64,000 bases of DNA from Paulinella micropora. Taxonomy: Eukaryota; Cercozoa; Imbricatea; Euglyphida; Paulinellidae. The notes under the pieces are model-generated. The model saw only the letters and a program-made list of their open reading frames with translations, was not told where the DNA came from and ran no database searches. Location of the stretch: the NCBI GenBank assembly GCA_019918135.1, contig WBZZ01004158.1:157001-221000 (forward strand), written 5' to 3'. Of this stretch, positions 19,306 to 29,135 are shown in pieces. A program made the position numbers and the translations under genes. The first letter of the stretch is position 1. Each line of letters starts with the position of its first letter.

Positions 19306-20565
19306 ATGAAAGACCTTGAAGAGAAAGAAGAAGAAAAGAAAAGAAGAGAGAGGAAGGAGGATGCTGAAATGAAGGAAAGTCGAGAAGAAAAGAAGAGGGA
19401 AATAGCAAAACTACAACGAATTAATATGGAATTAATAGAACACCAGAAAACTAACAATCTTTTAACAATGCCTACGACACCAGCACCAAAAAGGACGAAA
19501 ACACCGCAGTCTGGAAAAGTAAAAGATGTAACTGACGAACTGAAAGCGAAAGACTCAAAATATAGGCAAATAGAACGGGAAAAAATCGTTAATGAAATGA
19601 TAGATGGTCGTAGAGTCAAACCGTGGCCAACTAATAAGGTAATAATAAATAAACTAGCAGAAGCTGGAATTAATATCCCGATTGTTAAAACTGGCAAAAA
19701 TAAGTCTAATTATAAAAATTCAATGAAACAGTTTCTTTACAATCACAAAACCACAATCGGAATAAAAACACCAGCGGATGGATGGGCTAGGTTTGGTGCT
19801 TGGTTTTCTAAGAAAATAGCAAAAAAAAATTTAGCACCACCGCCATTTCAACCAGCGGAAGAAAAAGAACCACAACCAGAACCACAACCAGAACCACAAC
19901 CAGAACCACAACCAGAACCACAACCAGAACCACAACCAGAACCACAACCAGAACCACAACCAGAAGAACCAGAAGAACATCCGCCAGCCGACGATGAGGA
20001 TGTGAAAGACTTAATAACTCAATTCCAAAATATGCCACCACCGTTAGAAGACGACAAAGAACAAGGCGGGACGGGCTACCGCGGGCTAATGACGGACGAA
20101 ATAGACAACATTATGAAATATGATTGGTATTTAGGGACAGTAGCTAGCGACGAAATAAACAAACTGAAGCCTGAAAAAAGAAAGAAGTATGGATTTATAA
20201 TGAACTTGGATAAGTCAAGTCAAGCGGGCTCACATTGGATTGCTGTTTGGATTGACACCATTAAAGATGACTCTATTGAAATCTACGACCCTCTCGCGCT
20301 GTATAAGCCGACTGAGCTATTTCTACACCAAATGAAACAGCTTATTGAAAAGAGTAAGCCGAACACATACCTGCTTATGAAAGTCAATCAAGTCAAAAAC
20401 CAAAGCGACACAAGCACAACCTGCGGGTGGCATAGTATTAGGTTTCTTAAAGAAAGAGCGAAAGGGAACCGCTTTAAATTCGCAAGCGGATGGACTGATT
20501 TGAAGGAGAAGGAAGCGGAGGAGTTGAAAGCGCAGAACGGCTACGGCTTTGATACCTTTATCTAA
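19306..20565 (+). CDS. Ulp1/adenain-like maturation cysteine protease
   Basis: About 419 residues from ATG 19306 (open further upstream). The Lys/Glu coiled-coil N-terminus is followed by a linker of roughly nine Gln-Pro-Glu-Pro units (12-bp minisatellite, ~19870-19970), then the catalytic domain. Triad candidates are GSHWIAVWID (His), IEIYDP (Asp) and STTCGWHSIRF (Cys), with a Gln about ten residues before the Cys. A Gly-Gly (EQGGTGYRG) lies just before the catalytic domain and could be an autocleavage site. It would cleave the Gly-Gly motifs of the capsid proteins during maturation. It looks intact. Confidence 0.88.
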   Translation: MKDLEEKEEEKKRRERKEDAEMKESREEKKREIAKLQRINMELIEHQKTNNLLTMPTTPAPKRTKTPQSGKVKDVTDELKAKDSKYRQIEREKIVNEMIDGRRVKPWPTNKVIINKLAEAGINIPIVKTGKNKSNYKNSMKQFLYNHKTTIGIKTPADGWARFGAWFSKKIAKKNLAPPPFQPAEEKEPQPEPQPEPQPEPQPEPQPEPQPEPQPEPQPEEPEEHPPADDEDVKDLITQFQNMPPPLEDDKEQGGTGYRGLMTDEIDNIMKYDWYLGTVASDEINKLKPEKRKKYGFIMNLDKSSQAGSHWIAVWIDTIKDDSIEIYDPLALYKPTELFLHQMKQLIEKSKPNTYLLMKVNQVKNQSDTSTTCGWHSIRFLKERAKGNRFKFASGWTDLKEKEAEELKAQNGYGFDTFI

Positions 20566-20570
20566 CAGCA

Positions 20571-20582
20571 GGGGCAAGCCCC
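20571..20582. terminator. 3' hairpin after the protease gene
   Basis: GGGG caag CCCC five bases after the TAA. Same design as the hairpin at 18862. Confidence 0.5.
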
Positions 20583-20676
20583 CGCACCCCCCCAAGTGGT
20601 TTGAAGTAATTAAAAAACAAAAATATATTTCTCTATATATAAACTCGATTGGAGGTGCGGAGGCGAAGTCTCTGCG

Positions 20677-21489
20677 ATGGAGTATAGAGGCGGGCGAAGT
20701 AGCAACATTTACTATGTCAATAGCAAAAATAGGATAAACGGCACGGATAGTGATTTCACTCACTCCATTGATATGAAAGGGTTAGACAACCCGACACATT
20801 GTAAAATACTTCATATCTATGTGCCGAAATCATATTACTCTGTGGCAAGTCCTTACAACACTTTTATTCTAAGCGAAGACGGATACGAGGCACTCATTAC
20901 GATACCGGAGGGAAACTACACAATGAACAACTTAAAAAATAAGCTGACCGAGGTGCTAACCGCAGAAAGTCCAAACGACTACGTGTACACAATAACAAGC
21001 AACAACACAAACATCGACCCCGAAGACGGCAAGCTGTTATTTACAGTAGCGAACAACGGAGGCATTCAACCGCGGTTTATATTTGACACCGAAACACGTA
21101 TTCACGAAGTAATGGGTTTTGACCGCGACTCAACATACTTCTTCGCTAATAATACACTGAGGTCACCAAATGTCATAATCTTGACTGGTGAAAAAACATT
21201 GTATTTACAAAGCGACCTCGTTGGGGAAGGTGATAATCACGTGCTCCAAGAAATATACACGGCGAATGAAATCCCGTTCGGATCTGTTATCTACGACGGC
21301 TCGGGTAGTGAATACGGCAAAAGATTGTCTACGAGTTCAAGCAATGTGTATCGGTTCTATTTGACTGACGAAAACGACCAAGCCATCAACCTCAACGGCC
21401 TCGGCATTGTTATGACATTGTTGATTTACCGCGAGACGAATTATTTTAATTTATTTACATCATTTTTTAATTTACTCAAATCTAGGTAA
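20677..21489 (+). CDS. Minor capsid protein (penton, single jelly roll)
   Basis: 270 residues starting MEYRGGRSSNIYYVNSKNRI. The pattern 'SxNIYYVNSxNRIxGTxSDFTHSI', a central beta-rich body and the position directly before the major capsid gene match the Polinton and virophage penton family, which fills the twelve capsid vertices. A Gly-Gly at residues 5-6 may be a protease site. TATATATAAAC lies upstream. Bases 20651-20675 just before the ATG nearly repeat a stretch of the integrase N-terminus. Confidence 0.82.
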   Translation: MEYRGGRSSNIYYVNSKNRINGTDSDFTHSIDMKGLDNPTHCKILHIYVPKSYYSVASPYNTFILSEDGYEALITIPEGNYTMNNLKNKLTEVLTAESPNDYVYTITSNNTNIDPEDGKLLFTVANNGGIQPRFIFDTETRIHEVMGFDRDSTYFFANNTLRSPNVIILTGEKTLYLQSDLVGEGDNHVLQEIYTANEIPFGSVIYDGSGSEYGKRLSTSSSNVYRFYLTDENDQAINLNGLGIVMTLLIYRETNYFNLFTSFFNLLKSR

Positions 21490-21553
21490 TTAATTAATTT
21501 ATTTTTTTTCTCATATTAAAATATAAGACAACCGTAAAAAGAGGAAAAACAAC

Positions 21554-23041
21554 ATGCCAACTCAGCACGGCGGAGAACTAGATTTTAGCAAGACTGACTA
21601 CATCAGTGCTTCTTATCGTTTGAATAAGCTAGCCCCTCGTGAGGGTTCTGGAACATTTGAAGTCAGCACTGCTGGTGGACAAGAACGAAGCTTTGACCTC
21701 ATTAGCCGACCTTTTAATCTCGCTCGGTCTTATTTGAGTTTTACTTATACTATGAGAGCGGCTGGTGCCAACACTTATTCAAGAATTTTTATGGACTGCC
21801 TTTCGCAAATTAGCCAGATACAACTTCAGACCCGTAGCGGTGTTTATCTGTGCGACGTTAACAACCTTAGACAAGTGACTAAGATGTTGTGGAAACCAGA
21901 AATGAGTCTTCAAGATTTCTTGGACCTTCCTAACCATGGTGATGCCAGTGGATATGGATGTATGCTCCAAAAGTGTAATGCTAACGGTTTGATTAACATT
22001 AGTGCTACTGAAGCTATTAGAACTGCCTTTCGTGCGGCGGTTGATGGTAATAACGATGTTGCCGCCTCTACTCAGAACCTGTTGCGAGAGCCCGTGATTG
22101 CCGCTCGCCGTCACGATGATGCTGCTTTGACTACTGGCGTTGGAGCACTGTCCGCCGTAAATGTTAATTACAATGAGGCGAAGTATCTTGTTGGAAGTGG
22201 AGCGAATGCCGCTTTGGCTATTAATGTTAAAATTCCTTTGGGTATGATTATTAACACTATTTTCGCACTTGATAAGACTATTATGTTTCCAGAGATTTTG
22301 ACTATGCGCATTGTGTGGAGCGCCACTGATAGAACTGGTTATACAGTGACTAATGGTGCTGCTACTGCTATTAGCACTGCCTATCTTGCCGCACTATATG
22401 CTACAATGCCTATGGCTGTATCCGCTGATGTCACCAATCTCGCCTTGTTTCTTGCTGTTGAAACGAACCCCGATGTCATTCAATCAATCCAGCAGAAGAT
22501 TGCTAGCCCTGAAGGTATGAGCTTCAATATTGATTATCCCTATGTTTATAAGAATACGACAGCAGCAAGCACAAGTCAAAACATTATTATGCGATTTGAC
22601 AGAGGCCACGGTCGCCGTTTGAAGAAGATTTATCACTCTGTTTTTAACACCGAAGAAAGGAAGAACACAGCTTATGACCACGATAACCGTGCCGCCGCTA
22701 AGGTTGTCAATTTTTACACTACTCTGGACGGTTCCCGCCAGCAAGAATTCAACATTGACTGTGCTGCTGAAGAAGACTATATGTACCTAAAGCCAAAGAT
22801 TGAGGGTTCGGCCTTGTTGAATAACGATGTGTATAAATACAACTGGTTCTGGGCTGATGCTTGGGATAATACCCGTCCGCTATATAGCAAGGATCAAAAT
22901 GAAATCAGTGGTTTAAGCCTTGATACTGAGCGACGATGGGAGTTTATTGCGACCACCGCGAATGCTGCCTTCAACCACTACACCGTGGCAATCACTCAGC
23001 GGGAGGTTCAGGTTAAAGCGAATATGATTACAATAAGTTAA
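21554..23041 (+). CDS. Major capsid protein (double jelly roll)
   Basis: 495 residues from MPTQHGGELDFSKTDYISA. Start context and features agree with Polinton and virophage capsid proteins: SRPFNLARSYLSFTY, a long hydrophobic beta-rich body, a basic loop (RFDRGHGRRLKKIYHSVF) and a C-terminal YDHDNRAAAKVVNFYTTLDGS..Q stretch. Trimers of this fold tile the icosahedral capsid. The Gly-Gly at residues 6-7 parallels the penton. T-run plus ATATTAAAATATAAG precede the gene by ~40 bases. The frame is undamaged, which argues for recent activity. Confidence 0.85.
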   Translation: MPTQHGGELDFSKTDYISASYRLNKLAPREGSGTFEVSTAGGQERSFDLISRPFNLARSYLSFTYTMRAAGANTYSRIFMDCLSQISQIQLQTRSGVYLCDVNNLRQVTKMLWKPEMSLQDFLDLPNHGDASGYGCMLQKCNANGLINISATEAIRTAFRAAVDGNNDVAASTQNLLREPVIAARRHDDAALTTGVGALSAVNVNYNEAKYLVGSGANAALAINVKIPLGMIINTIFALDKTIMFPEILTMRIVWSATDRTGYTVTNGAATAISTAYLAALYATMPMAVSADVTNLALFLAVETNPDVIQSIQQKIASPEGMSFNIDYPYVYKNTTAASTSQNIIMRFDRGHGRRLKKIYHSVFNTEERKNTAYDHDNRAAAKVVNFYTTLDGSRQQEFNIDCAAEEDYMYLKPKIEGSALLNNDVYKYNWFWADAWDNTRPLYSKDQNEISGLSLDTERRWEFIATTANAAFNHYTVAITQREVQVKANMITIS

Positions 23042-23092
23042 GAGGTTTTTAATTTTTGATAGATTATTTATTTTTTTAATAATATAGGAACA

Positions 23093-24346
23093 ATGGCCAC
23101 TCACCAAAGAAATTTGATAGCACAAAATCCCGACGGCGACTTCGTAAATGTTAAAGTCGGGTATGACGGACACGTTGAAACCAATAATATGAAAACCTCC
23201 TTTGGTGAAGCATTAACCAGTTCATTAACACCAGTATTACAGGAAATCTTTCCCTACACAGTTAATACACGGATATGGACGAAAACAGAAACGAAGGCGA
23301 CAGTAGCATTTAATGCGAATATGGCTGAATTGAAAACAACCGCAGATGCTACTGCCGATGCCATTATGGTAAGCAAAAAAAGAATTAAATACAGAACGGG
23401 GATGGGAGTTATGTGTCGCTTCACTGCCTTATGGAATACTGATGAAGCCAAGGACTACTATTCATTTATTGGCATTGGTGATAGCGTATTAGATAATGGT
23501 TTCTATTTTTACAAGACCAAAAATGACGGTATGAATATTCTCCATACCAAAGCAGGAGTGCCTACCTTGATTCCACAAGCGGGCTGGAATGACCCGTGTA
23601 ATGGAACAGGAGATATGCCTAACATGGATTGGACGAAGGGAAATGTATTTCAAATTCAGTTCCAATATTTGGGCTTCGGCGCTATTAAGTTTTCAATTGA
23701 GAACCCCACGACGGGCGCATTCCAGCAAGTCCATATGATTAAGTATGCGAATGCCAACACTGGTGTCAATCTTCGTAATACAGCTCTCCCGTTTGTGGCG
23801 CGAATATTTAATAATGGTGGAACTGGAATACAAATTTTGAAAACGGCCAGTTGTAGTATGTTTATTGAGGGCGCCAACACTATTAATACAAGCATATCGA
23901 ACGAAGCGGAAGGAGATGAAAAGGCGAGCACTACTGAAAGTCCAATTCTCAGCATAAAAAATAAAACGCTTTTTAATAATGCCGCAACAAATTATTCGAT
24001 CGTTTACCCAACTCTCGTGAGCATATCAAACGAAGATGCTAAAGTTAATATAGTGCGAATTGTAAAAACGACTGGAGCACTTACGGCGGAGAACTTTGCC
24101 GATATCGATGCCACAACTTCAATCGTATCAAAGGATGTCTCTGCGACGGCCCTCGGCGGTGCCACTATAACGGACGTCATCCTTAAACTTTATGTTAATG
24201 CTACTTCTAGCCAGCTTATTGACCTGCGAACTTACGACGTTCAACTATCTCCTGGCGAAAATCTAACATTTTTACAAAAGTCTGTATCTACTGTCGCAAA
24301 TGGAGGAAATGTGAGTGTTATCGTTAATTTTTTAGAAGACCAGTGA
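23093..24346 (+). CDS. Beta-rich structural protein, Polinton
   Basis: 417 residues, no recognised domain. The N-terminus (NLIAQNPDGDFVNVKVGYDGHVETNN) resembles virion adhesin-type leaders. The middle (residues ~90-260) has a sandwich-like pattern (GVMCRFTALW, YYSFIGIGDSVLDNGFYF, FQIQFQYLGFGAIKFSIENP) that could be a lectin or jelly-roll fold, and the C-terminal third alternates Val/Thr/Ile strands. It directly follows the major capsid gene, with T-run and AATAATATAG upstream, so a virion or host-attachment role is likely. Confidence 0.65.
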   Translation: MATHQRNLIAQNPDGDFVNVKVGYDGHVETNNMKTSFGEALTSSLTPVLQEIFPYTVNTRIWTKTETKATVAFNANMAELKTTADATADAIMVSKKRIKYRTGMGVMCRFTALWNTDEAKDYYSFIGIGDSVLDNGFYFYKTKNDGMNILHTKAGVPTLIPQAGWNDPCNGTGDMPNMDWTKGNVFQIQFQYLGFGAIKFSIENPTTGAFQQVHMIKYANANTGVNLRNTALPFVARIFNNGGTGIQILKTASCSMFIEGANTINTSISNEAEGDEKASTTESPILSIKNKTLFNNAATNYSIVYPTLVSISNEDAKVNIVRIVKTTGALTAENFADIDATTSIVSKDVSATALGGATITDVILKLYVNATSSQLIDLRTYDVQLSPGENLTFLQKSVSTVANGGNVSVIVNFLEDQ

Positions 24347-24402
24347 TGTAGATATTTAATTAATTTTGTAATATTTTTTTTCTAATATAATAATATAGTA
24401 AT

Positions 24403-25029
24403 ATGTTTTACCGTCGTAAGTTATACCGTATTGGAGGGCTGCGGTTTCTAACGAAAGCATCTATCAAAACCCACATAAGAGGAATTATAAGCAAATACGC
24501 TGATGGAGAAGTACTTAACCCAGAAGATAGCGATTTCGTGCGAGACCTTATAACCCATCATCCGGGCATAAAAGACGGCATCATTGACGTTGGAAGTAAT
24601 TCAAAGACGGGAAGCAAACACTTTCGTTCGGATGGTAAGCCGTTTTCGTGGAATTGCTGTGTTGACCTCATAGGGCTTAGTGAATCAAAAAAAATGATGA
24701 GATTGTTGAAAGATGCGAGCAGGAATACGATAAGACCGCAGATACAAGAATATCTAGACCGCGTGGCTATTGATGTATTTGTAGAACCCCGCTACGTGTG
24801 CGAAGTAAGTGGCGATATATATGAGCGGGTTAATGTTCACGTCGACCATCACTTCGACCTCATACAATTCAAAGACATCCTTCAACAATACCTGGAAGTT
24901 AATAGAGAAGTAGAAGTTGAAGACGGCTTATTGAAAGAACCGCACTTCACTAAGTTTAGCGACTTTCACAAACAGAAAGCAATACTGCGAATAATAAAAA
25001 AAGAAATCAATGTTAGAGGTAGATTATAG
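24403..25029 (+). CDS. DUF3223 (DCL-like) protein with HNH-like C-terminus
   Basis: 208 residues. Residues ~20-95 (IISKYADGEVLNPEDSDFVRDLI..HHPGIKDGI..SKHFRSDGKPFSWNCCVDL) match the DUF3223/DCL pattern, which occurs in plant organelle rRNA-processing proteins and scattered viral proteins. Residues ~125-165 have VCEVSGDIYERVNVHVDHHFDLIQF, with the Cys and His arrangement of an HNH-like nuclease core. The combination suggests a nuclease, but that is inference. Promoter-like TTTTTTTTCTAATATAATAATATAG precedes the ATG. It converges on the small gene at 25024, overlapping by a few bases. Confidence 0.65.
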   Translation: MFYRRKLYRIGGLRFLTKASIKTHIRGIISKYADGEVLNPEDSDFVRDLITHHPGIKDGIIDVGSNSKTGSKHFRSDGKPFSWNCCVDLIGLSESKKMMRLLKDASRNTIRPQIQEYLDRVAIDVFVEPRYVCEVSGDIYERVNVHVDHHFDLIQFKDILQQYLEVNREVEVEDGLLKEPHFTKFSDFHKQKAILRIIKKEINVRGRL

Positions 25030-25268
25030 AAACTTTTTCAATTCATCCTTATTACTACACCACGGCTGACGGACTAACCATTCTATGTATGGCTCGTCAA
25101 TCTTGGCGATGTCTTCTATTTTTTTGCCCTTGTATTTGCCGAAATGAAATACGTCTTTGGGTTGAGCATTTCTCATTTCTTCAATCGCTTTTATTTCGAG
25201 AAGGATTTTTTTTCGCCTTCAATGGAAAGTTTTTGGAACTTCTCACACAGTCTAGTAAGGGTAGACAT
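25024..25268 (-). pseudogene. Small ExoX-C-like protein, frameshifted
   Basis: Start ATG at 25268. The first ~24 residues run to an early stop, because an A/T homopolymer around 25204-25212 shifts the frame. In the adjacent frame the sequence continues with HFGKYKGKKIEDI and YIEWLVRQPW, the signature of the C-terminal domain of exodeoxyribonuclease X-like proteins, ending at 25024. Length ~80 residues. Either one base was lost or gained, or the homopolymer count is wrong. Confidence 0.6.
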
Positions 25269-25322
25269 AGTAGGGGGTATATAGTAGGAAGGAAAAAAAT
25301 TAAATAAATAATAATATACCTC

Positions 25323-26012
25323 ATGTCTGAGTGGATTGTCTTTGTAAAAGCTTACTCCGCTAAACACGGTATAAGCTACGGGGAGGCGTTGAAAAAGGCG
25401 GGCAAAGAATATAAACGACAAAAAGGCGGTAGCGCTGAGTTGTCTGAGGATGTCTATTCGCCCTCGTCTGAACGAAAAGGGGCTGACGGATGGAAGCCTG
25501 TCGCCAGCAAAGAAAAATCAACAGTGTATGAGAAAGATGGTAAAGCTATTGTCGCATTTAGAGGAAGTGCGGATAAGAGGGACTTGCTAACTGACGTCGC
25601 GCTGGTAAAGGGAGTATTAAAAAGAACTCCGAGATATAAAGAAGAGCAGAAGCTGGTTGATGAAGTCATAAAGAAATATGGTAAGGATAACGTAGAGCTG
25701 ACGGGTCATAGCCTTGGAGGAACGATAGCGAAAGATTTAAGCCGACAAACGGGGGTGAAGGCTACAACATACAATAAAGGCAGTAGCACGAAGGACCTCA
25801 TTGAAGGAGTTATTGACCGAGTTGCCGTCAAGGTAAATCCGAAAGGTAAGCGGGCAAAGACTGCGAGGCTGACCACGAACTACCGAACCGCATTTGACCC
25901 TGTTTCATTACTAGGGGCGACGGCGGTAAATACTAAGTTAGTGAAGCCGACGAGGGGCGTTCATACAATTAGAAGCTTCAAGGGTAAAGGAGTCAAAAAA
26001 ATATATTTATAA
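25323..26012 (+). CDS. Class-3-type lipase with virion-type N-terminus, Polinton
   Basis: 229 residues. The alpha/beta-hydrolase nucleophile elbow GHSLGG is at about residues 130-135, preceded by IVAFRGSADKRDLLTDV, a class-3 lipase signature. An Asp (AFDPVSLLG) and a His (GVHTIRSF) follow in triad order. The first ~45 residues (SEWIVFVKAYSAKHGISYGEALKKAGKEYKRQKGG) match a short basic domain seen in virion proteins of large DNA viruses and end in Gly-Gly. The lipase may therefore be packaged and freed by the protease. A role in membrane penetration during entry is inference. Confidence 0.82.
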   Translation: MSEWIVFVKAYSAKHGISYGEALKKAGKEYKRQKGGSAELSEDVYSPSSERKGADGWKPVASKEKSTVYEKDGKAIVAFRGSADKRDLLTDVALVKGVLKRTPRYKEEQKLVDEVIKKYGKDNVELTGHSLGGTIAKDLSRQTGVKATTYNKGSSTKDLIEGVIDRVAVKVNPKGKRAKTARLTTNYRTAFDPVSLLGATAVNTKLVKPTRGVHTIRSFKGKGVKKIYL

Positions 26013-26019
26013 TTGAGCT

Positions 26020-29000
26020 TCATTTGTGGAACCCGAGCGGGATGCTGTCGTTATCGTTAATGAACTCACGACCCGCCCACTTGTTCTCATTAACTTGTTT
26101 TTTAACATTCGTCATATGTAAAATGCTGAAGTGCGGGACTTGTTGTTGTTTGCTGTTTCTATCGATGTGTATTTTTTTCATTTGGAAGTCCTTAACGTTT
26201 TCAATGCTACCGCCTTTATCCATCTTATCATATACATCATAGTTTAGCTGTTGAGCATCTAAGCCTTTACCACGAAAGTGGAAGTATCTTTTAACTCCAT
26301 TTTCAGCCGTTTCTATATGAACTCCCTTCGCTATGTGCTTGAGGTCGTTTCTGGTCATTCCTTCCGTAAAGGTGTCCTTCGTTGTAAATTCTAACATATA
26401 CAATTTTGGCGCTATCCATATACCTTTTATAATCTTACAACCGTCGCCTAAGTCGTCGCTTATACCTCCCAGTTGCTTGTTGCCCATATTCTTAATATGT
26501 CTCGCACATCTCGCGTGTATTTGGAGGCTGTCGGTGTCGGTGTAGTAAAAGTCGTCCGCGATGGTTCTGTTCGGGTTGGCTTCCTTTATATAGTTGAACA
26601 TAATGCGGCGGCTGTATGCGAGTATGAATGCCCCGTAGTATGAAGGCTTCGTTATGCTACTCTCTAATAATATTGGATTGCGAGGTAAGCCCGATATGTG
26701 CCATAAATCTTTTCCTTGTTTGTCCGTAAATTTAACGATGTCGGATATTTGATTACTACTCCAGAATTTCCAGTATTCTTCGTTAGTCTGTATATATGTT
26801 GTAATAGATGGTATTGGTCTCTGTATCATCTTACCGTATAGACTATTCATAAACAGCTTGGCGAGCAGATATTGCGGGCTACCTTTCTCAGCATTTTCCT
26901 TCGCCTTAAACATATCGTCTATGTATTTGGCAAAGACACATTCAGATTTTACAGTGTAGTATCCTTTATGAATGCTGACAGTATAACCTTCGGCTACCAT
27001 GTCTTCGATGTCTACACTCGTCAGCCATTGGTCCTTCATATCCTCTAGTCGCCATTTAAGAGAGCCCATATGGTCCCGCCGTCCAATTCTGGAGTGTAGT
27101 ATATTTTTTGGTGAGACGTAGTCAAGGTTGTAAATACCGATTTGAAGGTTCCGCGGGTCAAATGGTCCAACCGTTTCAACGATGTCGCCGACCATAAAGG
27201 CTAACAACATCGCGGTTGGATACAACGATACAACGTCGGCATCCACGAGATAATCGTCTATGTCGTCAAAGGTGATCTGCTTTTGTAGGTATCGTTCATA
27301 CTGAGCTGAAATGAACCGCCTCTTAGACGGGTAAGTCCTTCCGCCGATAATGGCTTTTCTAAAGGCTCTTTCCTGTTCTACCGTTGGAAGTCTTACTTCG
27401 TATTTACCATCTACATATTTTTTCCATATGTTGAAAGCGAGACTTGAAGTTGAAATGTATGAAGTTAGATTGACTTTATGAGTTGTAAATATCGTCGTGT
27501 TTAACTTATCGTATAATTCCTTCAAACCCATAACATCATTCCTTAGATAAGCCAGACAGTCCTGCTTCATCTTTTCTTCCATATCTTCCCATCTGCGGGC
27601 TTGTTCGTGGTCAAAGTCTCCCTTAAGCACTGAGCATCCCATACTTTCAAGATTTGCTTTCAGACTTCCTTGAGTATGCTTACACATATCCCACATCTTG
27701 ACATTTTCAAACTCTAAGCAGATGATAGAGCCGTTGTTAATTTTTGACTACTTAATCTTAATACCTCTTTTAATTAATTCTTGGTGTATGAAGTAGTGGT
27801 CAAAGTTCGCTCCGTTAAAACCATTAACATATAGAACGGGCGGTTTGTCATTTTTACATTTCGGCTCCCATCCTTCTTTTATAAGGTCGCCTCGTTTTAT
27901 TATAAGGTCCACGAATTGACTTATACAGTCTTTACCGGCTATGTATTTGAAACCCTCAGAGCCTTGAGTGTATCCGACTATGTAGCATTCGTGGATATCG
28001 TAGCCGTTCGCGATTGTCTTATTTCTAAATGACTCCAAATCGTAATGGAGGATTTGGTCGTTGTTTATTCGTTCTTCCGTGTGGAACTTAGTTATGAGGT
28101 GTCTTTTACCATTCTTCTTCAATCTAATGTCCGCGTATTTTTTCCTGTTAAGATTACAGGTATGTTTCTTTAGGTATAATTGTAAGCAATCCTCGCATCG
28201 CTTTTTGAATTGCTTAACCAGTCCATAGTAGTGGTTATTTTCTAAAAAGATTAGTTTGTCGGGTTCCTGTCCTTCTTCATTCGTGCTGACTGTTTGCTTC
28301 ATGACGTGGTCTGTTATTTCGTATGTTTTCCCTTCTTTTTTGTATTTGTTCAATATTTGGACTGCTATTGAAAATGGTATAGGGGAGTTTGGAGGAAGGT
28401 TGAATTCTGCTCTGACAATATTACATTGGTTCTTGTTAATCGGATGAATAAGCAGTATATCCTTACATAAGAAGAATAGGCAGTTGTTGTTTTTGCTTGG
28501 TGGAGATATTTTTACTCCTTCTTCAACTTTCTCCTTTTTCTCTCTTGTACCTTCATAGCATCCTCCGCCGTTTTCTTGAACTATGGTTATTTCCACATAT
28601 CGTATGGTTCTGTCATATCCATTCTCTCCTGCTTCAATATTGTTTATGTTGAATTCGTTCAGAGCATCCATAAATACTGTGTCGTATTGGCGGAGTTGAA
28701 ACGAATTAAAACTTTTCTTTTTTAAGTAGTGGTCGTATCGCTCATTTGCCGGAGCGGTGGAGTATGTTATAGATATATTGACATCCGCATTAGCTGTCAT
28801 TCCTTCCCTTCTAGCATATCGTATAGCGGGTATCAATACCTTCTCTTCTAGAGCGTCAGTGTCATAGAAGCTTATATCTAATACCCTAAATTTGAATGTG
28901 AGAGAGTTCAGCTGGTTATCCCTCCTAACTTCGTAATCGTTTGCTTTAAACTCTCGCCGCTTTGCTTCTCGCGTCTTTGCCTCGCGGAGATTTGCTCTCG

Positions 29001-29135
29001 TATTACTACGGATGTTAGATAAAGGTCTCGGCGATTTCTTTTATCTTTCGTTTCAACTTTTCTCAGCTTAGCCTTAGCTTGAAGAAGTTGAACATATTGC
29101 TTGTTTGGTCTTGGTGGTAGAGGTGGTTTTGACAT
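26020..29135 (-). pseudogene. Protein-primed DNA polymerase B, interrupted
   Basis: Polinton replicative polymerase. From the 3' part: YTDTDS (motif C), KLFMNSLYGK (motif B), DADVVSLYPTAM (motif A) and YLRNDVMGL (Exo III) within 26020-27696; then NGFNGANFDHY (Exo II), YDLESFR (Exo I) and a CEDC..HTC zinc site within 27748-28836. The two parts share one frame and are split by a single TAG at 27748-27750, between Exo II and Exo III. Upstream of 28836 the frame stays open to about 29040 without an ATG. The only good start, at 29135, lies in another frame and runs ~75 residues to 28908, so a second break near 28990-29040 is likely. All catalytic motifs survive, so decay is recent or the stop is suppressed. 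Confidence 0.85.

Noticed and set aside
12747..27750. An alternative genetic code reading TAA/TAG as sense
   Set aside because: Only one TAA and one TAG interrupt genes, while many other genes of the element are long and end normally in TAA or TAG.
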